The translations under genes and the position numbers were made by a program. Shown here one piece after another: positions 22,450 to 34,120 of a DNA stretch of 64,000 nt. Origin of the DNA: Torreya grandis (taxonomy: Eukaryota; Streptophyta; Pinopsida; Cupressales; Taxaceae); assembly GCA_037957365.1 (NCBI GenBank), contig JARHVA010002007.1, positions 62,001-126,000 on the forward strand. Reading direction: 5' to 3'. Under the pieces are notes generated by a model. It made no database searches, was not told the origin of the DNA, and saw only the letters and a list, made by a program, of their open reading frames with translations. Positions within the stretch are counted from its first letter, which is position 1. Every line of letters begins with the position of its first letter.

Positions 22450-25400
22450 TATACCATTCGAGTATACCCAAGATTATACTACAAATTAAGCAATCAAAAA
22501 AAAAATGTAATATCTAGGCACATATCTAATGCACTATTTTATGCTATAAATTCTAAATATGTTTACATATAAATACTCTCATAATATGTAATACACATAA
22601 GTTTTCAATACTTTTATGCATATATATACTAATAGTCTTTTATGACACAAGTCAATATTTTACAAGATTTCACAATCAAAACTTTCATGAACCTTTAAAA
22701 TATAATTTGAGTATTACAGTCAATTAGATCTCTCTAGAAATCAATATTCCATTCTTGTTATTTACTATTAGTTCTCAACATACAAGAAAATAACCTCTAA
22801 CTCATTTTCACTATATAAGGCATTTGCAAAATCATTTTTATGTGTTTATACTCTACACAGTCTATGCATTTCATCTTTATATGACACTATAGATTTGACC
22901 CTGATGATATATTAGCATAACACTACTATGTTACAGATATACTACTTTGTATATACTAGCATTTGAATCATAGCCATAATATAGATTTAGATCATATAAT
23001 TATATCAATCATGGATATAGTATTAATCATTCTAAGTATAATAACATTACCATGAAAATGTTTATATATGATATTATTTACACAAATTATAGCAATATTC
23101 TTAAACTATAAAACACTATTCATCTCTCTAATAATCATGTACATTTACATACATCCATCTACTGGTTTACAAAAGATTATCTTCCACAAAATAATCACAT
23201 TTTACTTGGCTACAGTGCATGTATGTGAGTCTTCTATCATAACTACACATTTACTCCATCAAATGCATTTAATGAAATCTCACACATAATGATATTAAAT
23301 ACCATGAAAATAATCATTTACTATTCAAATATTCTACCATTTGAGCATGAATCATATCAATTCATAATTACTTAAACATCATAAGAATTCATTTAAATTT
23401 TAATCATAAGCATATATATACTATAGCTAACATTCTATTTGTCATAGTTCAGTAATATAACATTTTAATACTATGACAATTACATGCCACTCTATAATAC
23501 ATGACAATTAACTATACTCGTTAATACCAATTATCTAAATTTATGCCACTTTGATACCACAAAGTATTATAGACTCATGCACAATTATGGAAATAATATT
23601 ATACATAAATAAATTATTATAAAGACTTATTATTCATAAATTATATAGTTAGCATCATATATATAGTTTATCTCGCATATTTATGCATTATTCTATTCAT
23701 GCACTCTATGTTATGTTATATGTCATTCTATTTCTATTTATGGATAAGTGTCATTAATATATACCATATATTACCATTAAATACATAAATACATACACAG
23801 ATGCACAGATCGTCAGTATATTTCAGATCACTCATTTTATTTTTCTTTATTCCTATTTGTAAATATAATATATATAAACAGGGTCGATGCTATCATATTT
23901 CAATACACATGTTAAAATACCCAATCGTTGTTTTTACATAATAAATCATTATTTTTACAAAACAAATAATTGTTTGATAATAAGTCATAATTTTAATCTA
24001 AGCATCTTTTTTAATTAATACAAATCACCCCCTCCCATTTTATTATATTAACGGTTAACTAAGTCCTCTGCCAGGTATAAGTCGCTACAACAATTTCACT
24101 CAGCAAGGATAAATCATTGTAAATACTATATTCAACTCAGCAAATTAAAAAAAAATGTACTCTAAAATTAAATCATTAGTGTTTGACTACTGCTGGCAAA
24201 AGTAATTTCAGAATAGAAATCAGCTCCAAGACATTTTCTAGTTACCTAGTAGATTTGCTACCAGGCATAAGAGGAACATTTGATAGAGTATTTTTTTTTG
24301 CCTATTAGACATTAAGTTTGGATTTATAAAGGTAAATCAAAGTAGACAAAGGTATGGAGTGACTTAAATTCCGACACAGAGTTATTCTATGCATGCAATT
24401 TCATCTAATTGTAGTAAAATTTCTAGATTGCTATATTTATTCAACCCAAATACATATAAAAAATTAAATACATCATCAACCTGGACTTTTTTCAATTATT
24501 CACAAATTTAAAAACCCACATTTTTTCTAATGTTGTATATTTTTTTTTTTTTGGGTTGTATATCTATATTTCCTTCATTGTATATCTAACTTAATTCCTC
24601 ATTGCATTTTTCTCCCACTTCCATTACCGTAACTTCATCTCCTTTTTGCCTCCCTTTGCTCTTACTATAATATCTTCTTTTTAATTTTATTTTACATGCA
24701 GAAATCGCCGCTTATTTCCTATTAAAATCTTTACTTGAGTTTTTTTTAATTCTTTTTCTTTAAAAATCTATGCATGTTAAAAAAAAAATCCTATTATACA
24801 TAAATAGATGCCTTTAATTTATTTATTAAAAATAAATATTCACTAATTATCTCCTTTATTTTTAATTTCCTCTTACATGCATAAAATCCCCCTTTAATTA
24901 GCATTTAGTTTTCATTTAAATATCAACACTAACTTGAACTTTTATTTATTTCAAAAAATCATGCATGTTAATATCTTTGATCAAAGCCAAGTTAATTATT
25001 TGTTTAAGTTTACTTATCTTATTCTTTAAGTGGTAATTTTAGACTTTTAATTTTTAAGTAATCCAAGTATTGGCCTTTAGCACTTAATTTAACATTGTCA
25101 TCATAGTTAAATTTTCTTAATTTAATGAAATCTGGGAATTATCTCAATAAAAGATAAATCAAACAAATTAATAATCCAATTTATATCATAAAATTAATGA
25201 CACTTGTATTTTTAAATCATCTAACTACGGTTAATGCAATTAATAATACTTTTATATGAAAAGACATCAAACCAAGACAATGATATTTACCGAATATCAT
25301 CTAAACATGTCACCATGTTAGACAATCTTGTTTAGTCTAAGCATTGATAAAATTTATCATAAGACACCATTGTATGATAATATGTATGCACTATAATCAT

Positions 25401-25902
25401 ACATGAGATTCCATAATCAGATCATCATAAGCATCAACTGAAAACATTATCATCACAAATTATATTATCACTCAAAAACAAGCTATCTAAATCAAACAAA
25501 GAATTTAAACAAGTTATTCTACTATGGTGTGTATGTTGGGTTTCTAGCAGTTCCTGTGTCATCCCCCAATCATCCTATCTATACCATCCTCTCTGATGAT
25601 GCTCTCTCTCCATCATGTTCTAAGGGAAATATCAATCCTACCTCCACCTCATGATAAGTAGGTAGTTAGTCCAACTTATCATATATATTAAAAACTAATG
25701 ATACATAACTAATATAATGTATAGAATTCAGAAGATACAATTATCACATAATCAATCTATTATGTAAATTAATCAGCATATCATTATATCATAATCAATA
25801 TACATTATGAATCTCAAATCAAAGCAATCACAATCCAATGATAACCATAATAATCCATAGATTCAAAGATTATACAACTTAGGGTGAAATCAGGGTGTAA
25901 CA
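22450..25902 (-). other. Right part of insertion M, no gene seen
   Basis: Very AT-rich (many ATAT and AATTAT words), with only short chance frames. 24050-24250 and 25540-25670 are the only stretches with moderate GC. The word ATACCATTCGAGTA at 22451 also occurs near 12675 in the left part of M. Confidence 0.5.
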
Positions 25903-26680
25903 CAGATTTAGAGAGTAGGATTTAGCATGAGAGATTTGGACATCTCAATTATATATATTTGAAGGAGTTGAGCACTCACAATATGGTAGAGGGTCTTCCT
26001 ATAGTTTTATGTCTTGATAGAGTTTTTTCTAGTTGTGTATTAGGGAAGCAGCACTAAGATCCATTTCCTAAGGGTATGTCCAAGAGAGTTTCTTCACCAC
26101 TTGAGCTTATGCATAGTGATTTGATGGTCTTTCCTACTCCTTATTTCAATAGAGCTAAGTACGCACTTACCTTTAGTGATAATTTCTCAAAGCATACTTG
26201 GGTTTATTTTTTCAAGTAAAACAGTGATATATTTTCTCACTTCAAAGTTTTTAAGGCTTTGATCGAGAAACAGTCCTCTAATTACATCAAGAAGCTTCAT
26301 ACAAATAATGAGGGAGTACTTCAATCGAGAGTTCTCTAATTTTTTTGGTAGCTCATGGTATTATTCATCAACATTATGTTTCTCATACTCCACAATAGAG
26401 TGGCTTAACAGAATATAAGAACTAAAATTTGAAATAAATAGCTAACTAAAGCATGCACTCACAAGATTTACCTCCTATCTATTGGGAAGAGGTAGTCAAT
26501 TATGCAAATTACATTCAGTATCACACACCACATAGAGCACTTGAGAATTTGACTCTAGAGGAGGGTTGGCCTAAAACCAAGCTTGATGTTTCATTTTTAC
26601 AAGTCTTTAGGAGCCATGCTTGGGCATTTATAGCAAAGAATAAAAAAACACATTGGATAGGAAAAGAAAATCTTTGATCT
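25903..26680 (+). pseudogene. Copia integrase of element C (right half)
   Basis: The frame resumes with HERFGHLNYIYLKELS-like sequence (the GAG-pre-integrase motif, partly shifted), then the start of the catalytic core with LELMHSDLMVF (first Asp) and YALTFSDNFSKHTWVYFF (near 26110-26215). LHTNNEG near 26300 stands where the second Asp region should be and is damaged. 26453-26677 is open for 75 codons and holds the core's end: LPPIYWEEVVNYANYI, HTPHRALENLTLEE and VFRSHAWAF, as in copia integrases. Integrase inserts the cDNA into the genome. Stops and shifts make this copy non-functional. Confidence 0.75.
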
Positions 26681-27498
26681 TAGTAGGTACTGCAATGACA
26701 TGAGAACTTATCATATTTTAGATCTTGATACTCGTGATGTTCATTTTTAAACACATGTAAATTTTGATGATCACTTCACATCAGATGATTCCTCACCTTC
26801 TTCCATGTCTTTTTCTTCTTCTTTTTATGAATCATCACCTTCTCTTGAGGATTTATTATTTAAGGAGCCAATTTAAGAGGTCCCTAAGGAGGTTATGAAG
26901 GTTGAGGATCCTACTCACATTAATGTTGCCATTATACCTAAATGGGCACACACTATAGTTTTTGAGGCAACACCTTTCATATATGATCTTATATCCACTT
27001 GACATCATCATGCACATTCTACAAGTATTGGATTTTTGTGTCAAGCATTCTATGGGGATCCATAATTTTTCTCACAAGTTTATAAGATATAAGAATGAGA
27101 TGACGGAATGACAGATGAGTATTCTTATTTGATGAAGAATCATAGTTTGGATTTGGTCACTCTTTCTAAGGAAATAAGTTTGGTTAAGTATAAGTGAACT
27201 TATTGTACCAAGTATGCAATTTATGGTTCCATTTACAAGTATAAGTCCCATCTTGTACCAAAGGGTTTCTCGCAAGTCGAAGGTGTTGACTACACTGAGA
27301 ATTTGGTACCCATTTCCAAGATGGATTCAGTACATCTTATACTTTCTATACCTACATCATAGTTTTGGCTAGTATATTATATGGATGTTAAGAGTTCCTT
27401 CTTACATGGAGACTTGCATAAGAAAATATATATGGAGCATCATGCTTTGTTTGTTCATGATTCTTCTATTGTTTGTTAACTCCAGAGGTCTTTTTACA
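26681..27498 (+). pseudogene. Integrase-RT linker and N-terminal RT of element C, truncated
   Basis: A Ser/Asp-rich hinge (26770-26850) is followed by copia RT motifs: YGSIYKYKSHLVPKGFSQV (near 27220-27275), GVDYTENLVPISKMDS (27283-27330) and MDVKSSFLHGDLHKKIYM (27382-27435). The last holds the first catalytic Asp. It then reads QRSFYN where RT usually has a KSLYG-type block, and breaks at about 27498. The YVDD box, RNase H and 3' LTR are absent. Sequence after the break belongs to element I or is filler (27499-27560). Confidence 0.75.
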
Positions 27499-28517
27499 AT
27501 ATTAACTAAATATATCAGTTGTGGTGTGAGGCATTCCCTCCACCTAAGGCTCAGCCCTTCCCACCCAATGCAAAAACATTTTTTTCATTTTTTTTCAAAA
27601 AAAAAACTTCAAAACTTTTTTCATTTTTTCAACAAAAAACATCTAAAAACAAAATTGTCTGGTTTTTTATCACTTGGGTTTGTTGGTTCTCAACAAAAAA
27701 TCTATAATTACTTTTCAAAAACAAAAAATAATCACATTTTTCATGATCATCATTTTGTTAATCTTGGCTAGTGATCAAATTTGATTGGGTTCTAGTTTTT
27801 TCATACATGAAAAATGCAATTTTCTTAAATTTTAGTCAAAAATGGCAGCTCCACCAAACTTGGTCAACATTCTACTAAATTTAGTGGATTCCTAAATTTA
27901 AAAGATTTATAAATATAGTGGATTCATCTAAATTTGATGGTAGTTCTTATAAACTTCGAAAATTTCTAAATTTGGTGGACTTATGGATGACCCCCTCTCC
28001 AATGTGTACTGTGATTTATCGATCTAAATTCATCGACAAATATCTTTAGCTACAGACATCCAAATGATAAACATTTTTTTTTATTTTATCTTTTTTTCAT
28101 CCTCTTCATGGTGGCATAGATAGATTCTACATTTGAATAGATATTTTTATATAATTGGTACTCTGTCACAAGCTTTACATATGAGTCATCCATTTTGGAC
28201 CTCTCGGGACTCTATTTGAGCTCATCCAAAACTTGTTTTGAGTGTAATTTTTTTAAAATGCATGATTTTTCATGTACTTCATAGTGATGATATCAATTTT
28301 TAACATTGCCTTATCAAATATTAACTTACATATTATTATTTTCTTTTGAAAAATTGTAACAACTTGTAAACCACCACTTCATTATTGTTTGTAAGTGGAA
28401 TTTGTAACTGCACTACTTATAAAGTGACAAAATCATTTTTTCTTGGGGGAGCTTCTTAATTGAGTGATTTTGAGGGGGGGTACTCTTGTGGTCATCATTT
28501 ATTTTCTAGTTCTAATC

Positions 28518-29460
28518 ATGGCTCCTAATTTTTGAAAAATTAAATGTGAGTACTTTGGGAAGAAAAATTATACCTTTGATGATTGCATACAAAAGAAACT
28601 TGATCTAAAATTACTCATTCAAATTCAAAAAATGAGGCAAATTTATATTACCAATGGTATCAGTTTATCAAAATCTCATGATCATGCACTGATAGATATT
28701 ACGTCATTATTTATTGAACTTCATTCGTGCATTCATCCTGATCCCATTAATCAAAATTTTATAGTGACAAATTCTATAGATATTCATGAGTTGATATTTT
28801 CAACTTAGTCATTATTTCCCTTTCTGTAAAAGCACTTGATTCTCCTCTATTCATTTCTTTCACCGATGGTGAAAACCATACATCCATGGTACTGAACTTG
28901 AATCATGCATTATTCTTGATCACATTGATCAGAGTTTGTCACCCATTGGTATCATTTTGGAGACATCTTAGTATTTTTTGGAGGAATCACCCACTCCTCC
29001 CTCTCTTAGTTTGTAGTACGTCAATGTAAAAAAGATATTTATGATCTTCGAGATATAACTCCTTGGGATGAATACTTGACAGCTATTACAGCTTTGTTTT
29101 GTGAGTCCCATCTTTTGAATTTGAAGGACATCATTAAGGACATTAATTTCCTCTTTCATGATACATTTTATGAAGCTTCTTCTTTTTTAGATGATTTAAG
29201 GGCACATTTAGACCCTCTTATTCTTTATTTGCCTACATCTGCTTTTACAGTGATAATTTTTGCATCTATTCATGAGTTGATCATTTTAACTCAATCATCA
29301 TTGACACCTTCATAGTAGTACCAAATTTTTATTGGTTTAGTTGTCTTGACAATGGTGAGCACCATACATCTATTGTTATTGTACATGAATCTTTGATTTA
29401 CTTGATCCATCATATCAACATTCATCACACTTTGGCACTGGCTCGAAGATCATTGAGTAA
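28518..29460 (+). pseudogene. Gag-like ORF of element I (second family copy)
   Basis: ATG at 28518. The knuckle reads CEYFGKKNYTFDDC: first and last Cys present, second Cys and His lost. The frame follows A's through SIDIHEL (near 28776), then shifts. The middle part is open from 29076 to 29315 (79 codons) with LFCESHLLNL, FLFHDTFYEASSF and LPTSA, aligned to A. The two modules lie at 28776-28940 and 29262-29430. Retention of the same order in a diverged copy supports a real ancestral protein. Function beyond the knuckle is unknown. Confidence 0.55.
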
Positions 29461-30043
29461 CATTTGGAGAAGACATCTTTGAATGAAGCATTTTCTTGTT
29501 TGGATCCTATTCTACATCTATTTTTCACTTCGATTTGGATTATCATCTTTTAGCATCGACATGATGACATTTGAGCAGCTTCTATTGACTTCATTCATCT
29601 TAAGACTTCCTTTTTCACATTGCTTCTTAGAGTTGGAGTTTATTCTACATCAACCATTGAACTTATTTCTTCCTAAAAGGATAAATGCAGTTTGTTAACA
29701 TTGGATCATCTTTAGCATGAATCTTTTGGCATAGGAGTTATTTCATTATCAAGGGGACTTATAGTCTCACATTTTATCCCTCAAGGGTGGGTTATTGATT
29801 GTATATTCATATGATGAATTTATCACTTTGAAGGTCATGTTGATACCTCCTTCCATCATTTGTTCATGTTTTACATCTTTTCTCTATTTTGGGGAAGGGC
29901 TTTTTCTTATGAGTTTTCTCCTTTTATTTACTTATGAGAGCTTATTTTGTACATGGGTACCTCATCAGGCCTTGTTGCTAGGAACTATTCATTGTATTTT
30001 ACATATTTATATTTTTTATTCCTTCTATGTTGCACTTAGGGTG

Positions 30044-30437
30044 TGTTGGTGTAAACAGAGTTATTTCCTATCTAGTTTCATTGTCAAGTGTGAACAAGGT
30101 CATTTTCCTAATTAATTATACTATTTAATTCTATTAAAACCTTATTTAGTTAAATTTACTTAGATGTTTTGAAATATTATCTCACCTCACAAGACCATGA
30201 CACTTGTCACAATCTTGTGAAAGGTTGGTCAGAGGTATTTCCTATAAATACCCTCCTTTATAAGCTTATTCTAAACTCAATGCATGTGCATTGCATATGG
30301 TTCAATATATTGAAATAATATAGTTTCTTTATCATCTTTTGATCTTTGTGAGTTAGAGTGCTTCCCTTAGGAACTTTATAATCCTAGCCTAATCATTGAT
30401 AGTAAATTTTTATGCACTATTAGCATAAACTCTTTCA
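30044..30437 (+). repeat. LTR of element I
   Basis: 394 bp, TGTTGG to TTTCA, the same length as A's 5' LTR. TATA at 30243-30250. It has a polypurine-like tract before it and a primer-binding-like site after it, so it faces internal sequence on both sides. Confidence 0.8.
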
Positions 30438-30459
30438 CAATGAGACACCTACCCTAACA

Positions 30460-30476
30460 TGGTACTAGAGTATTGG
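30460..30476 (+). other. Primer-binding-like site after the LTR of I
   Basis: TGGTACTAGAGTATTGG resembles TGGTATCAGAGCATTGG. It is separated from the LTR end at 30437 by 22 bp found in no other copy. Confidence 0.5.
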
Positions 30477-30650
30477 AGAGTAACTTCATTGACATTTTTT
30501 TGATAGACCTTTTTTTAAAAGAACTCTTTTTTTTATTTTATTTTTTGATTTTTTTTTTGTGATATCAAAAAATAATGTTTTTTTTTTGGTTTTTTGATTT
30601 TTTAAATAACAAAAAAAATCCTCTCTTTTTTCTTAAATTCTAGTTTTATA

Positions 30651-30654
<4 letters not shown>

Positions 30655-30683
<29 letters not shown>
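30655..30683. repeat. (TA)n microsatellite
   Basis: About 29 bp of TA in leader-type sequence of J. Confidence 0.9.
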
Positions 30684-30686
<3 letters not shown>

Positions 30687-30904
30687 CCAAAAAAATACTA
30701 AAAAATTAAAAAAACCTACAAAGAGATGGGTATGACCATTTTTTTGTAAAAATTATATCTGGAGGAAGATTTTTTTGAAAAAGAATTACAATTTGAAGGG
30801 GAAAGAAATGTATTTGAGATTTAAAAAACCTTAAATTTGATCTTTCAATTCTCCAGATGTATGCAAAATTGTTACAAAGAATTGTTGAAAAAAATGTTTT
30901 TTAT

Positions 30905-31156
30905 TTAGATTATTTATAGGAAATACCTCTCACAAACCCTTCACATGATTGTGACAAGTGTCATGATCTTATGAGATGAGACAATTTTTCAAAACATTTA
31001 AGTAAACTTAACCAAATAAGATGTGAATGGAATCAAACATTAAAACTAATTAGTTAGATAACCCTATTCATACTTGATAGTAGAATTAGATAGGAAATAA
31101 CACTGTTTATACTTGATAGTAGAACTAGACAAGAAATAACCCTATTCACAACAATA
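30905..31156 (-). repeat. Truncated LTR of element J
   Basis: Covers the U3 part only. It contains a 39-bp tandem duplication (units starting 31072 and 31111, each ACTTGATAGTAGAA) absent from the other LTRs. Confidence 0.7.
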
Positions 31157-31321
31157 CCCCCCCTAAGTGAAACTTAGGAGGAATAAGAAATGTAAATATG
31201 CAAAACACATTGGGTCCCAACTACAAGACCTAATGAGGTACCCATGTATAAAATAATCCCCTCAAGCACAAGAGAGAAGGAAATATCAAAAACTATATTA
31301 TTGTCAAATACTCAAAATTAA

Positions 31322-31324
<3 letters not shown>

Positions 31325-31361
<37 letters not shown>
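31325..31361. repeat. (AT)n microsatellite
   Basis: 37 bp of uninterrupted AT in the leader of E. Confidence 0.95.
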
Positions 31362-31362
<1 letters not shown>

Positions 31363-31478
31363 CAAATCAAAAAAAAATTTAAAAAAATCTTTTGATAAAA
31401 AAGAAATATCAAAAAAAATATATATCAAAAAACAACAATACAAAAAAAAGTAGTTTTCAAAAAAATATCAAAAAACAA

Positions 31479-32603
31479 TGTTGGGCCCCTACCCTGTTAA
31501 GTGGAGTTTTCACACCAACTTGATATCCGCCTTGGCATATCTAGATGTTTTTGATGAGCAGTTAGCCTAATGGTTTTGGTAACTAGCTGGAGGATGTGAA
31601 ACAAATCATAAGCCTGTTGGTTGATGGCTAACCATCTCTTAGATAATTGGGACATCAATGAAGATCTGAAGAACATGGTAGGTGGAGCATGGGAATTGTG
31701 GGGTCATAGAGCTAGCAGTTATGATTATAGAACTCTAGCTTAGTGTTCAACATGTAACTTCCACCCTAGTAAAGATGCTCTTGAAGGCTTATATAAAGAG
31801 CTTGAATAAGAGAATGAAAAGAGATAGTCAATTATAATGAAGCTCTAACAGAATGACTTCGAAACCATGTTTTTTAAAGTTTGTGCTAGTAGCCATTGAG
31901 GCTTAGATAAGGAATGGAGGCCATTTTGGCTCCAATTATATGTGTCCAAACTCATCTATGAACTTTTGGGTTATTAATAGTATGATTTTGAATATAAACT
32001 CTTACTCAGGACTTTGAATAATGAGAAATGGTGTTGACTTAAAATGTACTTGAGTTTGTTTGGTTTGCATGTCTTGTAATATTGTTATGAGATGCAAGTG
32101 TTTGTGTGATGTCAAACCTTTGATTAATTATGTTAATTGAAAGTCATTTATTTTTTTGGTCTTACTATTTTAATGGAGTCTTTGTATTTTTCATGACATC
32201 ATTATACTACTACATAAACGATGAGTATAGGTTTCCACCCGTGAACCCAACCTTTGTGTAATTTGCATCTATTTAATATGGAGTATAAATTTGATAAAAT
32301 TAGTCTTGCAACCCACTCAATGCTTATATGACCTCTGACTTATCTTAATAAAGGCCTATGCCTATGGGTCTCTCTCAGAGTTAAGTTTATGTTACATTTC
32401 TTCATCCCCCTAGTGAAGCCTCACACTATGGCATAACTAGCCCAATACAAAGCACGATTCCTTCCTAGTTATGCTTTAAGTGAGAAAATAAGGCATGTGT
32501 CTTATGTGGATTAATGTTAGTGTAGTTTAATGTTTAAATATTGAGTGTTAAAGGAGTTATACCATACTTTCACTTATTTTCAAAAAACCCCTAGACTTTA
32601 ACA
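31479..32603 (+). repeat. 5' LTR of element D
   Basis: TGTTGGGCCCCTACCC to CTTTAACA. TATATAAA at 31790-31797. It aligns along its whole length with 43312-44436. Confidence 0.85.
31790..31797 (+). promoter_or_regulatory. TATA box of the element D 5' LTR
   Basis: TATATAAA in GGCTTATATAAAGAGC; the same context recurs at 43623-43630. Confidence 0.6.
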
Positions 32604-32609
32604 ATATTT

Positions 32610-32628
32610 TGGTTCCATTGTCGGGACC
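32610..32628 (+). other. Primer-binding site of element D
   Basis: TGGTTCCATTGTCGGGACC lies six bases after the LTR. It is a decayed form of TGGCGCCGTTGCCGGGGA, the site typical of plant Athila/Tat gypsy elements. Confidence 0.65.
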
Positions 32629-32639
32629 CATGTTGAATT

Positions 32640-33770
32640 TTGTTGCTACAATGGTGTGAAAGAATGATGTACTAGCTTTCTCTCAAAAACATTGAACATT
32701 GGCTATACTAGGTGGAAAATAGTTTTGCACAGAATCATCCAACTTGTAAAGAGAAAAATCCAATAAAATGGGTTTAGGATAACCTATTTGATGCTTTATA
32801 TGAGGTCTTTTTCTGTGAGCTACCTTAACATTTATACAAGTGGTTGGTTTTACATTCAACCCAAAGAAGAATATATGTATGATGTTATGAGTGGACAAAG
32901 GAGCACCTAGAGAGGCTTATGACCTTGAATGTTACTTGGACTAGATCACTGGATAAATGGTGGCAAGGAACTTTGAATAGCTATGTGCTTGAGTTTGTAG
33001 TATAAACTTATTCATGCCCTAAGGAAGTAGAGTATCAGTTATTCCACAAACCTAAAGGCACATTCATGAAAGATTTTGGCATAGAGATCAAGAATCTAAT
33101 GGTTGATTATGGTTTTGAAACATTATCAATGGAAGGCAAAAATCTTTTTGCATATGCTCTATGCAAAGGGAAGAGGGGGATGTGTAGGTGAGGCATGATA
33201 GATGGGGACAACCCAATTGACACCTAAGATCTTAGAAGATAAGTTTATGATAATAGATAAGGACATAGGAATGATCAGGCATGAGTAGGAGATGTAAAAA
33301 TGGAACCTAAAGGCAAGGCCTATACATATAATAGAAGTCAAGATGTAGGAAACTACTCATAGTAGATTCACCACTCTATCATTAGTTGTACCAGTACCTA
33401 GTTTACACCTCAAGTATGGGGATAAGGGTTAAAATGAATGTGTAATGTAACCTAAACAAAAAAAATTTCCCTATCTAGACCTAATATGCCATAAAGATGT
33501 ACTAAAATAGGCTATGAGCATCATCTAAAACTTGCAATAAGAGCTCCAATTAGTGTAGGACCTAGAAGCACAGGTTGTTACCTCTCAAAAGAAGTAGGAT
33601 ATCCAAGAGGTTGAAGTACAAGAATTAAGTGAGATCCTACACCTCCTACACATTATGGGTATGTTACCCCTATTGAATAACTTACTCCTTAAACATGCAG
33701 GTCAAAATCAAGTTGAGGTCATCATTCCACATATGGAGAGGACATGAGAATTTTGACACATTCAGAATAT
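32640..33770 (+). pseudogene. Decayed gag region of element D
   Basis: No long frame is left. The stretch 32890-33180 reads with few stops and contains TRSLDKWWQGTLN, FHKPKGTFMKDF and ALCKGK, in keeping with a gypsy capsid by position and character, though I cannot match it firmly. The call rests mainly on its place between the primer site and the protease. Confidence 0.4.
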
Positions 33771-34120
33771 TGAATATGATCAAGAACCATTGGTAGACTC
33801 CACTATTGATAGATGGTCTATATATGAGGTTATTTTAGACACAGGTGTTAAGGTTAACATCTTGATAAAGACTGATTGCGATAAAATGGGTAGCCTAAAT
33901 TTGAGACCTTCCCCTCATGTGTTATTTATGGCCAATAAGACTCGAGCATAGCCTATCAAATTTTTTAAGAGTGTAGTTGTAGATATCATGGGCATCAAAT
34001 TCTATGTTGACTTTGAAGTAATAGAGTTAGTGGAGCAGGACAACTACTTGATGCTTTTGGAAAGGCCATGGTGTTATGAAAATAATGAATATATGTGCTT
34101 CAAAAGGCACTACATGATTT
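33771..34120 (+). pseudogene. Gypsy aspartic protease of element D
   Basis: Near 33820-33900 the frame reads IYEVILDTGVKVNILIKTD, with the catalytic DTG. The core goes on with SPHVLFMANKTRA, then VDFEVIELVEQDNYLMLLERPW near 34000-34070. This pattern belongs to the retropepsin of plant gypsy elements, which processes the polyprotein. One stop interrupts it near 33950. Confidence 0.75.

Larger units (their letters stand above)
11775..25902 (-). mobile_element. Element M: insertion in C, probable long solo LTR (carries L)
   Basis: The C reading order is broken exactly here. On the minus strand the insertion starts TGTTACACCCTGATTTCACC (25902 leftward) and ends CACCCAACA at 11775, that is TG...CA. 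TGT(A/T)ACACCC starts are common in plant Ty3/gypsy LTRs. Without L it would be about 4.5 kb (11775-12820 plus 22450-25902), with no coding sequence, no second LTR, no primer site and no polypurine tract that I can see. A solo LTR is the simplest reading, but flanks (AACCA and CAGAT) are not a clear target duplication. Confidence 0.45.
9100..27498 (+). mobile_element. Element C: Ty1/copia retrotransposon, split by M and truncated in RT
   Basis: LTR (9100-9592), a degenerate primer-binding site, leader, gag (10547-11260) and protease (11340-11774) are followed, after the 14.1 kb insertion M, by integrase (25903-26680) and the start of reverse transcriptase (to 27498). The amino-acid order across the gap is what a copia polyprotein should show: the pre-integrase part stops at 11774 and the GAG-pre-integrase/integrase part starts at 25903. 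The rest of RT, RNase H and the 3' LTR are missing because element I begins there. Confidence 0.75.
27499..30471 (+). mobile_element. Element I: 5'-truncated A-family copy
   Basis: 27560-30043 matches the A interior from about 2500 onward: leader, gag-like ORF and 3' non-coding block. A family LTR follows (30044-30437), then a primer-binding-like site at 30460. The polypurine tract is decayed (CACTTAGGG). The 5' LTR and early leader are missing, replaced by the truncated RT of C. 27499-27560 matches neither and contains short CCC-rich filler. Confidence 0.7.
30480..31285 (-). mobile_element. Element J: inverted fragment of an A-family element
   Basis: On the minus strand: pre-polypurine block (31285-31166), tract CTTAGGGGGGG (31157-31167), part of an LTR (31156-30905) ending at its TATA region, then leader sequence (30890-30690) that matches 2110-2290 of A inverted. 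The rest of the LTR and the primer site are lost. Poly-T DNA (30490-30650) and a (TA)n tract join it to I. Confidence 0.65.

Noticed and set aside
27519..27771. Phe/Lys-rich frames after the RT break of element C
   Set aside because: Poly-T and poly-A leader DNA of element I; chance open frames.
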